From Adiantum capillus-veneris (lineage: Eukaryota; Streptophyta; Polypodiopsida; Polypodiales; Pteridaceae), in contig CM043943.1 in NCBI GenBank assembly GCA_014529385.2, positions 104,876,355-104,940,354 on the forward strand: a stretch of DNA of 64,000 nt, read 5' to 3'. A program made the position numbers and the translations under genes. Under the pieces are notes generated by a model. The model made no database searches. It had not been told where the DNA came from and saw nothing but the letters and a program-made list of their open reading frames with translations. Of this stretch, positions 11,785 through 22,901 are shown piece after piece; position 1 is the stretch's first letter; each line of letters begins with the position of its first letter.

Positions 11785-13200
11785 TTACCTTTCCCCAAGC
11801 ATAGGAAAGTGATGATCCTTTGCAAGGAGCGTCCTCTTTTGGAGCTTCGATGGTGGAAGCCCTAGGAGTCTCACCGCGAGCATTCTTTTTGGGGCAAGAA
11901 CGATAGCCATGTCCTTGCTCCCCACACTCGAAACACTTATGGTCCTTGCAAAAAGCTTCAAGCTCTTCAGGAGAGAGTTTGTTTTTACCTTTTTAAACTC
12001 CCTTCTCCTTGGAACGATTGTTGTTGTTGTTGTTGGAAGTGCCTTGGGAAGAATTTGAGCATTGGTTTTCCCCTTTGCATCATTTTTGTCTTTGTTTTCC
12101 ATGTGCTTGACATTCGGTCAAGCCCCTTGACGGAAATTGATGCATGAAGCAACCATGGTGTGATGGATTGCTTTGCTAATAGAACCAGGCCGTTGAGAGT
12201 TGATGTATTCAGCCATCTCTTCACATAATCCCGCATAAAATTGTTGCCTTTTCTCGGCCAAGTCTATCTTTTGAAAGATAGTAGCTTTGAGATGTAAATC
12301 CCAAAACGGATAGACTCATGAGAGAAGCTTCAAGCTACGCCATTCGGTAAGCACTTTGTCCTTTGTATCGCTTGCAAGGAATTGCTTCATGATGGAAACG
12401 CGTAGAGTTTTCCGTGTCTTTGGGGCTTGGCCGTTTTGCCACAAAGGCTAGCCCACCACTGACGAGCTGATTTTTGGAAGTGCATAGCTACATGGCATAG
12501 CTTGGAGGACTCTGTGAAGCCCTTGTCTCCAAAAGCCGCATCAAATTGCTGGATGAAGGCCAACACTTTGTCAGTAGCACCAAAGATGCCATCATAGGTG
12601 AGAAAAGAGATACTCTTTTCTCCCTCCTTGAACTTCTTTAGCTTTTGTGACCTTCGCCATGAAGGATATGATTTGTGATGTCCTCCCCTCATGTATTCTC
12701 TAGGAGAATAGCCATAACTTTCATTGGAAGAGGAGGAAGGTGAAGAAGAAGGAGAAGAGGGTGACCTCCTTCTAGCCTTTTTCTTCCTTTTTTTCCTCTC
12801 TTCCTTTTTGGAATGACGAGGAGAAGGACTGTGTGTTGATCTTTTCCTCTTGGGAGGAGTGGGTGATCGTCTAGACTTTCGTCTTTGTGGAGCCACATCT
12901 TCAGAGCAACTTAAAATTTCATTGCTTTCTTGCTCTTTGGATTCCTCTTCTTGTATGGGAGAGAATCTTCTTTTGTGTGATATCTTCAAGAGGCCTCCTA
13001 AGCTCTCTCTCCTCTTGGAGAGGAAGGGAATTCCCATAAGCGCGGAGAGTAACTTTGGCTTGCAAGTCAGGGTTGCTCATCGCTTGCTGCAACCTAGTTA
13101 CGAGATAATTCGCAAACATGGGAGCATCATCATTAGCACCTTCATGTCCAAAATCAGCGCTATCAATTTTCATTCTACTCTCTTGGTTATTGTCAACCAT
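11785..13200 (-). pseudogene. Gag of element A
   Basis: The minus-strand gag starts MVDNNQESRMKIDSADF. A serine/arginine/lysine-rich stretch (RRKSRRSPTPPKRKRSTHS region) follows, then the capsid-like AFGDKGFTESSKLCHVAMHFQ…WWASL region and a cysteine-rich part around 11885-11960. Copies B (37468-38467) and C (53859-54593) carry the same parts. The RS-like tail before the capsid-like domain is unusual for Ty3 gag. Decayed. Confidence 0.65.
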
Positions 13201-13601
13201 GTTAACAAAATTTTATGTATGTACTTAGTGTATGCTTTGGCAATTCAAAACCTTAGTTTCCACTTCTCTTAGCATTTGAAAATGGGCCCTTAAGTATCTA
13301 CACCCACGGCTCAAAGTGGTTAATTATAGAGTATAGTGGAGTAAGTCTAACAGAGCAGAGTTGCCGAGGGCTAGCTCCTTTTGGACTTCTTATGGCTCAA
13401 TAATGGTAAAGTCGTAGGCAAGTCTAAAAGACTCCATTCTTCAATCCAAAGCTCCCGAGGTGTGCATCATATCCCACATAGTGGAATCAACAAAACCGAT
13501 AATAGATCCCAGTTCCACTTACCCTAATATAATTAACAACATCAACCATTTATAGGCTACTTAAGGACCTCTCTTCTTAAGCAAGAAAAGAGAAACCAAA
13601 T

Positions 13602-13613
13602 GCTCCAATACCA
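13602..13613 (-). other. Primer binding site of element A (initiator-Met type)
   Basis: Minus-strand TGGTATTGGAGC one base inside the LTR resembles the standard TGGTATCAGAGC; copy C shows the standard form at 53446-53457. Confidence 0.65.
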
Positions 13614-13614
13614 A

Positions 13615-15018
13615 TGTAATGGAATTGGCCTAAAAAACTTGAGAGTAGTGGAAATTAATGAGAGTACTTTTGAGAAATTACATTGTAAGCATAGTGGGTG
13701 AACATAATTGAAGATAGCAACATAATCATAGCAATTAGTTAACTTGGCGTGAACAATACTTTTGCTAGAGAGAGAATTTAGAGAACATGATAATAGTTGA
13801 GGTCCAGATTTATGTGGAGCCGGTCCCCCCTCCAATAGGCATTTGTATTATGATTTCTCCCATGAAGCGAGACTTGTTACAATACAATCTTTGTGTTCCT
13901 TATGACCTAGGTGATGCAATGAATATGGAAAGATTCATGCATCACAAGCATAAAATAAACTTTGAGGAAAGATTTAACTATCCCTAGCCTCAGTCCCAAG
14001 ACCTCAAACACCTTCGAAGGTGGAGAGAGCTAGCAGGGAATGAGGGTAGGGAAGAGGAAGAAGAAACATTTCATAGGAGAAAGAATTAGTTCCTCACTTA
14101 TCATAACTCTTCTTTCTAGCATACATAATAGCATAGTAATGAAGATGGAGAAGATGGAAAGCTTAAGCATTGAATCATGGCTCTTGGTTGGATTTGCACT
14201 CCATAGCCAATAGTTTTTGTGTAGGATCTCAACCTCTACTTGCTTGGTGAAGGAGAGGGAGATCTTGCACTTTGCACATTGCATAATGAGAGTGTGTGTG
14301 AGTGTGTGTGGGAGAGTATACCCCCTAAGCAGCCCCCTAGCTTGCTTTGGTTGACCCCCCCTTGTAGCTCATGCTTGAAGCTCATTGGACCTCTCCAATC
14401 CTAGCCAATCACAAGCAGGAGGCATTACAAGAAACAATGGTAACCTTGGGATAAGTGTCCCCCTTTCCCCTTTGAGAGAGAGGCCTTGATAAATGCAAAT
14501 ACAATTAATTAAATCTCCTAAATTATCATTGAACCCCTTGGGTGGCCAACCAATAGGCTTCAGGCACACCATGAGGGCAACATGAGGAGGAACTTGACAA
14601 GTGTCCCCTTTGCTTTCTTTGTACTAGGCATGCCTTGTGTGAGTATGTGTGTGTGTTCTTTCTCATCCCCCTTCATGTAGGGATCGCCCCCTCCTTGTAG
14701 GGATTAAATTTTGACTTCAGAAACCTCAAGCGCCTCAAGCCTATGCCCAGTTCCCACCACAAGCTTGGCTCTTAAGCACTTCAAGCTTGGGTTGGATTCT
14801 CACCTCAAGTACAGCCCTAGCATCTCAAGCATGTCAAGCACCTCAAGCATCTCAATCATCAAGCACCTCAGGCATCTCAAGCACCTCAATCATCAAGCAC
14901 CTCAAGCACCTCATTCATCATCAAGCACCTCAAGCGCCTTAAGCTTGGGCCGGGTTCCCACCTCAAGCACCTCAAGCTTGGGCCGGGTTCCCACCTCAAG
15001 CTTAGCCCTAGCTTACCA
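13615..15018 (-). repeat. 5' LTR of element A, outer end missing
   Basis: It aligns with positions about 52090-53444 of the element C LTR on the other strand; roughly the first 250 bp of the LTR are absent. Its right end abuts the pol fragment of element B at about 15019. Confidence 0.7.
14800..15010. repeat. Minisatellite of CAAGCACCT-like units inside the LTR
   Basis: Many near-repeats of CTCAAGCACCT/CTCAAGCATCT are followed by two copies of a roughly 39-bp unit ending in GGGTTCCCACCTCAAG. The C LTR (52090-52330) has the same motif on the other strand (GAGGTGCTTGA) in a different arrangement. Confidence 0.75.
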
Positions 15019-15828
15019 CACATAGCCTATTTCCATGGAGAATATAACCATCCTGCAAGGTGAATAGTTCCTCTTTCTTCCCCAAATCAAGGGCTAACAT
15101 TACATCTTTAAAGTTAGGGTCAGTAGCATGCTCATCTATCATTGAAGATAGATCATTGTGAGTTGTTATAGACACCTCATTGACTTTCGGTCATCGTGAA
15201 AGTGCATCGGCCACTTGATTGTGCTTACCAGCAATGTGAGCAATATGAAAATAAAATTGCAAAATAAAATTTGTCCACCTCATTTGTTTATCAGAAAGCT
15301 TGGTTTGCATCATGAAGTACTTGTGACTTTGGTGGTCTGTTTGTAAACTGAATGGAGTCCCCAATAAGTTCCTTCATATGTCTAGGGCGTGTAGAATAGC
15401 TAAGAGCTCTTTCTCATAAATGCCCAAGGCATGTTCATCCGTATTGAGCCTTCGGCTCTCATATTCTATGGCATGCCCTTCTTGAAGCAAGACTGCTCCA
15501 AGGCAATCACCACAAGCATCACATTGGACCTCAAATAGCTTTGAGAGATCCGGAAGCATGAGGACTGGTTGAGAGGTAAGCTTCTCTTTGAGCTTGTAAA
15601 ATGTTTTTTGCTCCTTATAAATCCATGAATACTTAACGTTCTTCTTCGTTAAGTCATGTAATGGGCCTGCTATTTGAAGAAATTTTTCTATGAAGCGTCT
15701 ATAGTATACACACATACCAATAAAGCTTCTTAGCTCATGTAGATTCCTTGGATTAGGCCATGATTTTAATACCTCTAACTTTGATGGATCCATACAAATA
15801 CTATCTTGAGAGATAATATGACCTAAGT
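15019..15828 (-). mobile_element. Element B, part 1: RNase H and RT end
   Basis: Same family as element A (reads MDPSKLEVLKSWPNPRNLHEL, FIGMCVYYRRFIEKF). It stops at the TAAGT target duplication at 15824-15828 and resumes at 31368 after the 15.5-kb insertion. Its left end is cut by the element A LTR. Confidence 0.8.
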
Positions 15829-16452
15829 TGTTAAGGCGGTTACGCCGCTAGCGGAAGCTAAATAGCGAGAACTCAACCAACAACAGAATTTGTCAGACGA
15901 GGACGGAGCTTGACCCGCAGGCGCATGGAAACAACTAGGTGGGTGTCAAATCACCTACTCGACCTTCTAATGACAATCACTACTAAGGAAATCAAATCTA
16001 AGTTCTAAAACACGCAAGTGACTGAAATCCGTACTACGAACGAATGCTATACGAAACAGGATCTAGAATCATTGAATCGATCTCAAACTCAAGGGGAAGT
16101 CTATGCACTAGGTAAGAACAACACCCTAAAGACTTGAACTGCAAAATCAACCTATAACCACTCCGTGCGGTAAACGCGTATGAAGACAGGCCGAAAAATA
16201 CAGGTGACCGAAACTTGACCCCGATGGTACGAATGTGTAGCTCTACTCGTTGTGGTTCTATAGATATGTTGCACACTCTATTCCGACACACGAGTTGGAA
16301 GAAAACTCACACCGAAGCTCGTAGGAACTTACCACACGTAGAAGCCGATAGCGCGCACTCTTGGTATCTGTGCGTAGCTCTCACCGTTGCTAACACAATG
16401 GTGGTGTCGCTTCTCCAATGGCGGCCCCGTAGCTCGCGTAGCAAGGAGATAA

Positions 16453-16493
<41 letters not shown>

Positions 16494-16778
16494 ACACAGT
16501 CACGGCGCTCAAAAACTCACCTTTGATTAAATTGAATCTCCTTTAGGTTACAAAACTTTGGCTTATATACCTCAGCCTTGGAGGTGAGAACATCTCTAAT
16601 TATTTACATCAGCAGGTGAAATTACGTCGGGATTACAATCTGGAAACTCAATTGAGTCCCGTTACTTAATGAATGGCTCAAATCAAAATTAATGTCGGAA
16701 AGACATTTATTACAATCAATGGTTACAAAATGATGGGTGTGAGCAAAAATGTGGGTGTGATCCTCTGCTGGCTCAACA
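15829..16778 (-). repeat. 3' LTR of the 15.5-kb element
   Basis: Starts TGTTGAGCCAGC and ends GCCTTAACA on the minus strand. Contains a TATA box at 16562-16569, a GA tract at 16455-16491, and a 10-base half-site of the internal palindrome at 16174-16183. Confidence 0.95.
16562..16569 (-). promoter_or_regulatory. TATA box in the 3' LTR
   Basis: TATATAAG on the minus strand, about 210 bases into the LTR and 71 bases upstream of the GA tract. The 5' LTR copy at 31151-31158 is the one expected to drive transcription. Confidence 0.55.
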
Positions 16779-16790
16779 CTCCCCCCCTCC
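16779..16790 (-). other. Polypurine tract
   Basis: Minus-strand GGAGGGGGGGAG directly before the 3' LTR, the usual plus-strand primer site, 37 bases after the stop of the last frame. Confidence 0.85.
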
Positions 16791-16827
16791 GCGTTCATGT
16801 CGTCCCTGACATGACTTTTAGGCTTGA

Positions 16828-19800
16828 TCAATAGAGTCCTGTCGTCTTGAGCATCTGCAAATGTGATTCGTAGCGTAGGTTGCCGATGGTCAAGGTTGGG
16901 CCGAATATTTTGCTTTCGTGAGTGAAAAAGCCGGTGTAGAAAGCTTCTTCGAATGTTTGCATGTGGAAGCTAGGCAAAAACATAATTCTTTGGTATAAGA
17001 GATGTAACACCTTTGGTGATGGCTGCAAAGAAAGATCATACATCATATCTGTCACTGTGTCGGCCGTCGATAGTAGACTCGAGGTCGTAGCTTTATCTGG
17101 CGCGAACACTTCAATGCATGCTAAGAGAGTCCTGCAGATTTTCTTTAGCATCTGACACGAAAGGTCAGGAGAGCCAGTAAAGAGTTTGATGGTGCCCGTT
17201 AGGGTTTTCACCATGTAGGCTTTACCTATTCTCTCTCCTTCCTTTGGTCCTGGCATCCTGGGATAATTAAGCCAATTTGGCTTCTTTTCTGCAATCCTGC
17301 CATGCTCTTTCCAGTTTCTGACTCTCGGCACCGGGCAGAAGGTTGCATCCTCCCGAATCTCCTTTGGAGCCTCTACCAAGTAGATGAGGTAGGCTGGGTA
17401 TTTGTTCAGCCAACCTTTCCTCCATCTAGGTTGAGAATCTACAATCTTCTTTGATTGTTCATCCTTTGTGATGTCGCCTTCATAAAGAGCGACATACTGC
17501 TCCTCCTCTATTCTCTCTTTCGTCTTTATCACTTCAAATTTCATCAGAGGGAAATGCAGGCTAGGTTGCATCCACTCTTCGTGGAGCACTTTTGTGTCTA
17601 AACCTTGAAGTCTAATGGAGATGAGGAGTCTCCTTTCCCATTCCATTTCCGCCTTGGCACTTTCCTCTGTTGACTTTTCTATTTGGTCCTGGAGCCTTTT
17701 TTCTTCTCCTTCAGAGATTCCTGAAGTCGAGGCCACTTCTTGAACTGGGGCTGGATCTTCGATTGTGGTTGCCTCTCCAGTTTCTGGTAGCTCTATGGCT
17801 GCTCCCCCTGCTTCTTCTTGTGGTGTCTCTGTTTCTCTTCTTTGTTGCTCTTGGAGGTCTTGGAGCTGTTTGCGGAGGGCCTCATTTTCTGTCCTTAGTG
17901 TTTGGTTTTCTGATGTGAGCCTCTCCTCTGCAGCCAATGATCCCTCCGCCATGTGCAATCTTTGTACTTGCTCTAACCTCAGCTCTCTTTGCAAACTTCT
18001 GACCTGCTCTTCCAGAGCTGGTACGAGGGCTCCCTCTTGTTCTGTTCCTGCTCTGCTAGCTCTAGGGTTGGTCCTGAGTCTCGTGATTGTCCTTTTTTGA
18101 AGTTCGACTCTTTCCCTTAGCTCAATGAGCTCATCCTTGGCTGCCTCCAGCTCATCTTCTATTCGCTCCTTTGCTTCCTGTGAGCTTGTTACCTCTCTTG
18201 AAGCTTCGGCTAGTTGGAGTATCAAGCCGTCCCTCTCGTTTTCGACGTCGTAGAGTGATGCTTTATGACTTTCAGATTCAGTCATAGCATTCTCTAACTT
18301 CTTCTGCAACTCTGCTTCCTTTTGTTTTGCTGTCTCAAGTGCTACTTCCTTTGCTCTGGATCTTTCTTTAATCTTGCTGAGCAGTTCATGCACCATGTGC
18401 ATGTCTTTTTCATCTTCATCTGTCAACTTGATAGCTCTTTCTGCCACCACCTCCAATGGCTTCGGCTCGTCCATTTTTTCTTCACTCTCCATTGTACCCT
18501 TTGTCTTTTCTTTCGTCCCTTTCCGATCATCTTGTTTCCGTAGGGATATCCCATAAACTGCCTCCAGGGCCTCTTCTTCACTGTATCCGATCGCGACCAG
18601 ATCCTCATAATCATCTTTCTTTTGCTGAACTGGATCTATCCTCTTTTCCTTGGTCCCGGCCTCCGGTTTTTCCATAATTTCTGTTTCCATTTCTATTGTG
18701 GTTTCCTCCACAATAATTTCCATCTTCTTCGGGCTTGGTACAACAGTAAAAGAGGGCTGATTGTCCTCAGTCATCTTGGCTTTCCCCTTGTTTGCTTGCC
18801 CGTCTTTCTCTTGAGGTTCAGTAGACTCATCTACTTTCTTCTTCCCCTTGTCGTCCTTTTGCAGCTCAGCTTTTAAAAGCTGTACTTCCTCTTCAGTATA
18901 AGGCTCGACAGGTTGCTGCTCCAGTATGGCCTCCGACTCCTCATAAGCTCTAATGTATTGATCATATTGATCAACATGTGGCCTGGCTGAGCTGGTTCCG
19001 ACTTTACTGGGGTCTGGCACCCACATTTCTTCGAAGTCCCCCTTTAGAGCTCTTTCCGCTCTAAACTGCTCCACCAGCCTTTCCATTCTTGCGGATTTTT
19101 GACTTTTGGTTTGCTTGGGATCGGCCTTCTTCTTCACTTTCTTCTTGAGCGGCTCGTCCACGGCCTCCTCAGGTTCTGAAACTATTTCTAGTTTTCGGCG
19201 TGCTCTTGTGGACGCCCTCTTGGATACTTCCTGCTGTTCTTCCTCCTCATCGGCTTCTCTAAGCCACTCATTCTGGGAGGGAATCTGTGGCCCTTGATCC
19301 CTAGCTCCAATAGCTTCATAAGCTATTCTTGTTAGGATTTCTCCTCCTCCGATGTACTTTGGTTTCTGGTTGTGCATGGCGATTACTTGCTCGTGGATGT
19401 ATTGAGCATAATTCACTTCCTTTGGCATGTTGCTCTTCAGTGCCCATGTGATGGTTGTGGCGATGGCATGGGGTGGTGTAGTATACTTCTGTGGTCTTTT
19501 ACTGCACACATGGAAAAACTGGTTGTATAATCGGCAAAGGGTTGCCACTCGTTGATCTGCCATATCTGCGTAGGTTGTATTTTGTTTCTTTGATCCATAG
19601 ACTTCTATGGCCTCCCTTCTTTCTCTGACAGAACTCCCTTTGTTGTGCAGCTTCAGTGCATCTGCAATGAGCTGTGGAGTGATCTGTACTTCAACTGTTT
19701 CTCCATCCATGGCTGTCAACGTGGCTTTCCCATCCTTCTGAATGGATGTTGCCAACTCATACACTCTTCTTGTGTCTACGCCTGATGGTCTCGAGGTGAA

Positions 19801-20085
19801 GAACCTGTGTAAGTCAGCCTTTTCCAGGTATCTGCTTATGTTCTCTGATCTGCTATAATCCACTAATTCTCGTGGGATCATAGGTACATCGACCGATTGC
19901 CCCTGAGGATCTCTGAAAGTCCCCTGGTAGATCTTTATTCCCTCTTTTTCTAGTACTGCTTCCTCCACCCAAGTCTTGGTTGGCTTGAGGGTTTCTGTTG
20001 GAATATCAAAAGGTTCTGCTTCTGCAAGAGCATCCTTGATGGTTGGTCTTTTTCTCTTAGTTGCCGATGACTTAGCGGAATCCAT
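16828..20085 (-). CDS. 1085-residue coiled-coil protein of the 15.5-kb element
   Basis: The last frame of the element, in the same sense as gag and just before the polypurine tract, the position where Athila-branch elements carry an extra gene. Residues 9-14 (TKRKRP) are a likely nuclear signal. Residues about 25-260 form a folded-looking block (RRVYELATSIQ, ITPQLIADALKL, YNQFFHVCSKRPQKYTTPP) faintly like plant transposon-associated proteins. Residues 290-550 are K/E-rich and probably disordered. Residues 550-750 are a long coiled coil. Residues 820-1085 are a second folded-looking block rich in W, Y and P. I see no signal peptide or membrane segment, so I do not call it an envelope. The frame is fully open. 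Function unknown; a DNA- or capsid-associated helper protein is a guess. Confidence 0.8.
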   Translation of the reverse strand: MDSAKSSATKRKRPTIKDALAEAEPFDIPTETLKPTKTWVEEAVLEKEGIKIYQGTFRDPQGQSVDVPMIPRELVDYSRSENISRYLEKADLHRFFTSRPSGVDTRRVYELATSIQKDGKATLTAMDGETVEVQITPQLIADALKLHNKGSSVRERREAIEVYGSKKQNTTYADMADQRVATLCRLYNQFFHVCSKRPQKYTTPPHAIATTITWALKSNMPKEVNYAQYIHEQVIAMHNQKPKYIGGGEILTRIAYEAIGARDQGPQIPSQNEWLREADEEEEQQEVSKRASTRARRKLEIVSEPEEAVDEPLKKKVKKKADPKQTKSQKSARMERLVEQFRAERALKGDFEEMWVPDPSKVGTSSARPHVDQYDQYIRAYEESEAILEQQPVEPYTEEEVQLLKAELQKDDKGKKKVDESTEPQEKDGQANKGKAKMTEDNQPSFTVVPSPKKMEIIVEETTIEMETEIMEKPEAGTKEKRIDPVQQKKDDYEDLVAIGYSEEEALEAVYGISLRKQDDRKGTKEKTKGTMESEEKMDEPKPLEVVAERAIKLTDEDEKDMHMVHELLSKIKERSRAKEVALETAKQKEAELQKKLENAMTESESHKASLYDVENERDGLILQLAEASREVTSSQEAKERIEDELEAAKDELIELRERVELQKRTITRLRTNPRASRAGTEQEGALVPALEEQVRSLQRELRLEQVQRLHMAEGSLAAEERLTSENQTLRTENEALRKQLQDLQEQQRRETETPQEEAGGAAIELPETGEATTIEDPAPVQEVASTSGISEGEEKRLQDQIEKSTEESAKAEMEWERRLLISIRLQGLDTKVLHEEWMQPSLHFPLMKFEVIKTKERIEEEQYVALYEGDITKDEQSKKIVDSQPRWRKGWLNKYPAYLIYLVEAPKEIREDATFCPVPRVRNWKEHGRIAEKKPNWLNYPRMPGPKEGERIGKAYMVKTLTGTIKLFTGSPDLSCQMLKKICRTLLACIEVFAPDKATTSSLLSTADTVTDMMYDLSLQPSPKVLHLLYQRIMFLPSFHMQTFEEAFYTGFFTHESKIFGPTLTIGNLRYESHLQMLKTTGLY

Positions 20086-20251
20086 GGATCCTGTAACTCC
20101 AATTTCAGAAGTTAGCGTCTTTTTAGTACTGAAAGCCGAAATGAAGCTTTTAACTATTCAAATGACTTGAAAATTGAAACATGAGCTATTCAGGGCCTAA
20201 GGATGCAATGTAGGTGAAAAAATATGCAAACTGGGCTCAAAAACATGCTTG

Positions 20252-21263
20252 AGACATCATACGCGTATGATGTCTTTTGTGTCAGAATGACTTCATATTG
20301 GTTGTGCTTGTAGCTGATAGTGTATACATGAGTGTCATATGCTTGGATTTGAGTTTGGATCCCATTTGGTCAAGTTTTGGCCAGTTTTAGTCCAGTTCAG
20401 GCTCTTGGCAAAATTTTGAAAGGGAAATGGATTTTATGATCCAAATTGGATAAAACTTGGTGGATTACTTTCAAATGGCATGTAGAACACTTCTGTTTGG
20501 TGGTTGAAGCCCTGAGGTGCCAAAATCACATAGTGAGACATCATACGCGTATGATGTCTTTTAGTGCATTTTTGGACCAATTTTTTCTATAAGCTTGGAT
20601 TTGGCTTTACATAGGCTTATTCAGTGGATTTATGAAGTTTGGATAGATTTTTGGCTAAAAATGGCTCTGGAGACATCATACGCGTATGATGTCTTTTTCA
20701 TCAATTTTTCATGGGATTGGTTATGTGGACTCTCCATGTGCTAGTGAAGGACTGTTTATACTCAAATCTTGGTTTGGACTTGAATATGTTGGATTTGGGA
20801 CAAAAATAGGCTTTGTATGAAGGATTTTCTCTTAGTTGGGCTAATGGGGTGATCCACTTGACCAAATGGTTCCAAACTTCATATGTAGCATGTATTAGAT
20901 ATATATAATGGATGTATGATGACAAATGAGCATTTTTGGCTCTGTAAGTGCAAATAGACATTATACGCGTATGATGTCTTTTGTGTCAAAATGGTGCTTT
21001 TTGGTTCCAGATAGCTTGTAGATGTGTTAATCAACAATCCTACAAAGTTTCAATGAGTTTGGAGTTATTTTGACAAAATTAGGACCAAAAATCAATTTTA
21101 TGGCCTACTTTGCGTCTTTTTGGTTTTCCTTGGGTTTTCTAACTCCAATTCTCATGATACTTGGTTCATAGGATGTGATTAATATGTGGAATGAGGCTAT
21201 GCACTCAAATGTTGAAATGGATGTGAAAATCATGCTGTGAGACATCATACGCGTATGATGTCT
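20252..21263. repeat. Tandem region with five 24-bp palindromes
   Basis: Perfect or near-perfect copies of AGACATCATACG plus its reverse complement CGTATGATGTCT lie at 20252-20275, 20536-20559, 20671-20694, 20956-20979 (one change) and 21240-21263. Spacing is 284, 135, 285 and 284 bp. The DNA between is a diverged tandem repeat in which the palindrome is the best-kept part. It lies between the 678- and 1085-residue frames. Confidence 0.95.
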
Positions 21264-22901
21264 TTTCTTGAAATGTTGGTCTTTTTGTGCAAAGAATGCT
21301 TTGTGCTAGTGCCCTAAGCCCTGCTAACTAGTTTTCAACTTAAAAAGTCATCAGTTTAGCTAAAAAGCCCCCTTATAGGCATTTTCAGTCTCCGAAGTCG
21401 TCTTTTTGCCTTGGAGTTGAATTTCTTCAACTTTTCTTCTTGAGAGTTGCATTTCCAGCTCATTGGATATGTTGCGAAGTCATCCAGTTGGTTGGTCTTG
21501 ACTTTGGCTCCCCGTTCTCCATCTTTCTCCATTTGGTTGCCCGAAAGCGTCTTTTTCACCATCGGTAAGTGAATCAACTTTCTTTTGGGTTTTGCTTGCA
21601 AACATAAGTCATCCATGTATAGTTGAAAGTGCTTGTGAAGTTTCATGTCATTTGGTCGTCAATCTTAGCCGTTATGCCAAAATGACGCTTTGTGTGTCCG
21701 CCGCCGAATCGGTTGTTCCGACCTACTTTTGGTGGTTCAAACCCAGAGATACTCCAAGGTTGCATTGCCCTCGATGTTGTTAAGCTTCTTGAGAAGTTTT
21801 GTGTCGTTCCGACAACTTTTTTCTGATTGCCTCTTGCAGGCTCTGTTGACCTAGGGTTTTTCCAGTCGTTCTTTCTCGAGCTTTGAGTGCTAGAAACTCA
21901 TCTCCTATACTAGGGTAACCCACCTCTAAGTTCTTGCAAGGTTTGGTTAGGCGGTTGTGCCCCTACCTAGCGTTCTTCCCCATTCCCCGTCTGCTCTTGT
22001 TTCTTGGTTTTGGTGAGTTTTCGCGACAAAAGTTAACGATAAGCATCAAAAGCTTATGGCAACGAGTCTACCTCTCATGTCTGGTGTCCTCTGAGCTCTC
22101 GTAGCAGTCGTAGAAGGCGGTAGAAGGTCGGATGCTCCTGTGTGCTCTTTGCTCTCTCCAAGAAGGTAACACTGGAAATGAGCTTGATAGTGAAGTGAAA
22201 AATACTTAACTTCGGGCTTCCCGGATCACTTGTTACCAAATTTGACATGTGCTCCTATCTCGTCGTGAAATGCACTTTAGGATTTGAAATTTCTCAATTT
22301 GGACTCCATTTGACCTGTTTCTGAGAAATCTGTCCACTTTGCCAAAATTCTGTCATTTCGGGCTTTCCGCAACTTTTTCAGAATTGTACCCCATTTTTAC
22401 CATGGGTTGCCCTTGTCATTAGGATCATCACCGTCTATTCTTTTCTTTTTTCCGATCTCATTTCACCTGCTTTTTTATTTTTCTTTTATTTTTATTAAGA
22501 AATCATTAAAAAATAAAGGAAAATAGTAAATTGAAGCCAAAAAATTCCAAACATACACGATAAATAGCTGGTAACCCTGTGTATATGAATATACACTTCT
22601 TCGTGATTTCTGGACTTGGATTACCACTTTTTTTCACTTTTTAGCTCTAAAAACACTCTTATTTAGTGATATTTACACATATAGAGACCCAAATTCATCA
22701 TTTGATCTCTTCTTGTTGCAAAACAAGGTATATAAGGGCATAAATATTATCAATATCCGCAATCAAACATAAAAAATTGCAAAATCATGTAAGACACTGC
22801 CCTTGTAATATAATTTTTGTTTTTCTTTGTTTTTCCCGCTTGTAGCTGCTTTGTAGCTCCTGTATACCTCCCCCCCTCCTAGTCTGAGTCCTCTCGGACG
22901 A
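21264..22901. other. Non-coding spacer of the 15.5-kb element
   Basis: About 1.6 kb with no convincing frame and no further palindrome copy. A pyrimidine/AT-rich part at 22430-22510 is the only compositional feature I see. Confidence 0.6.

Larger units (their letters stand above)
5880..15018 (-). mobile_element. Chromovirus-like Ty3 element A
   Basis: A minus-strand Ty3 element. From right to left: 5' LTR (13615-15018, its outer end missing), initiator-Met-type primer site (13602-13613), gag with an SR/RK-rich tail and CCHC-type region (about 11785-13200), protease (11150-11764), reverse transcriptase and RNase H (9200-11122), integrase tail with a chromodomain-like end (8359-9199), polypurine tract (about 6222-6236) and a partial 3' LTR (about 5880-6221). 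A small LTR element (6363-8104) sits in its 3' untranslated part and a 430-bp insert in its RT region. It is broken in several places. Copies B and C in this window are the same family. Confidence 0.8.

Noticed and set aside
17670-18876. Several plus-strand frames opposite the 1085-residue frame
   Set aside because: They are shadows of the minus-strand coding sequence, with leucine/serine-rich content typical of antisense reading.
16828-20085. The 1085-residue protein as an envelope
   Set aside because: Position fits, but no signal peptide, membrane segment or cleavage-like site is visible.
20252-21263. Regularly spaced identical repeats suggesting a CRISPR array
   Set aside because: Spacers are about 110-260 bp, related to each other, and lie inside a plant LTR element.
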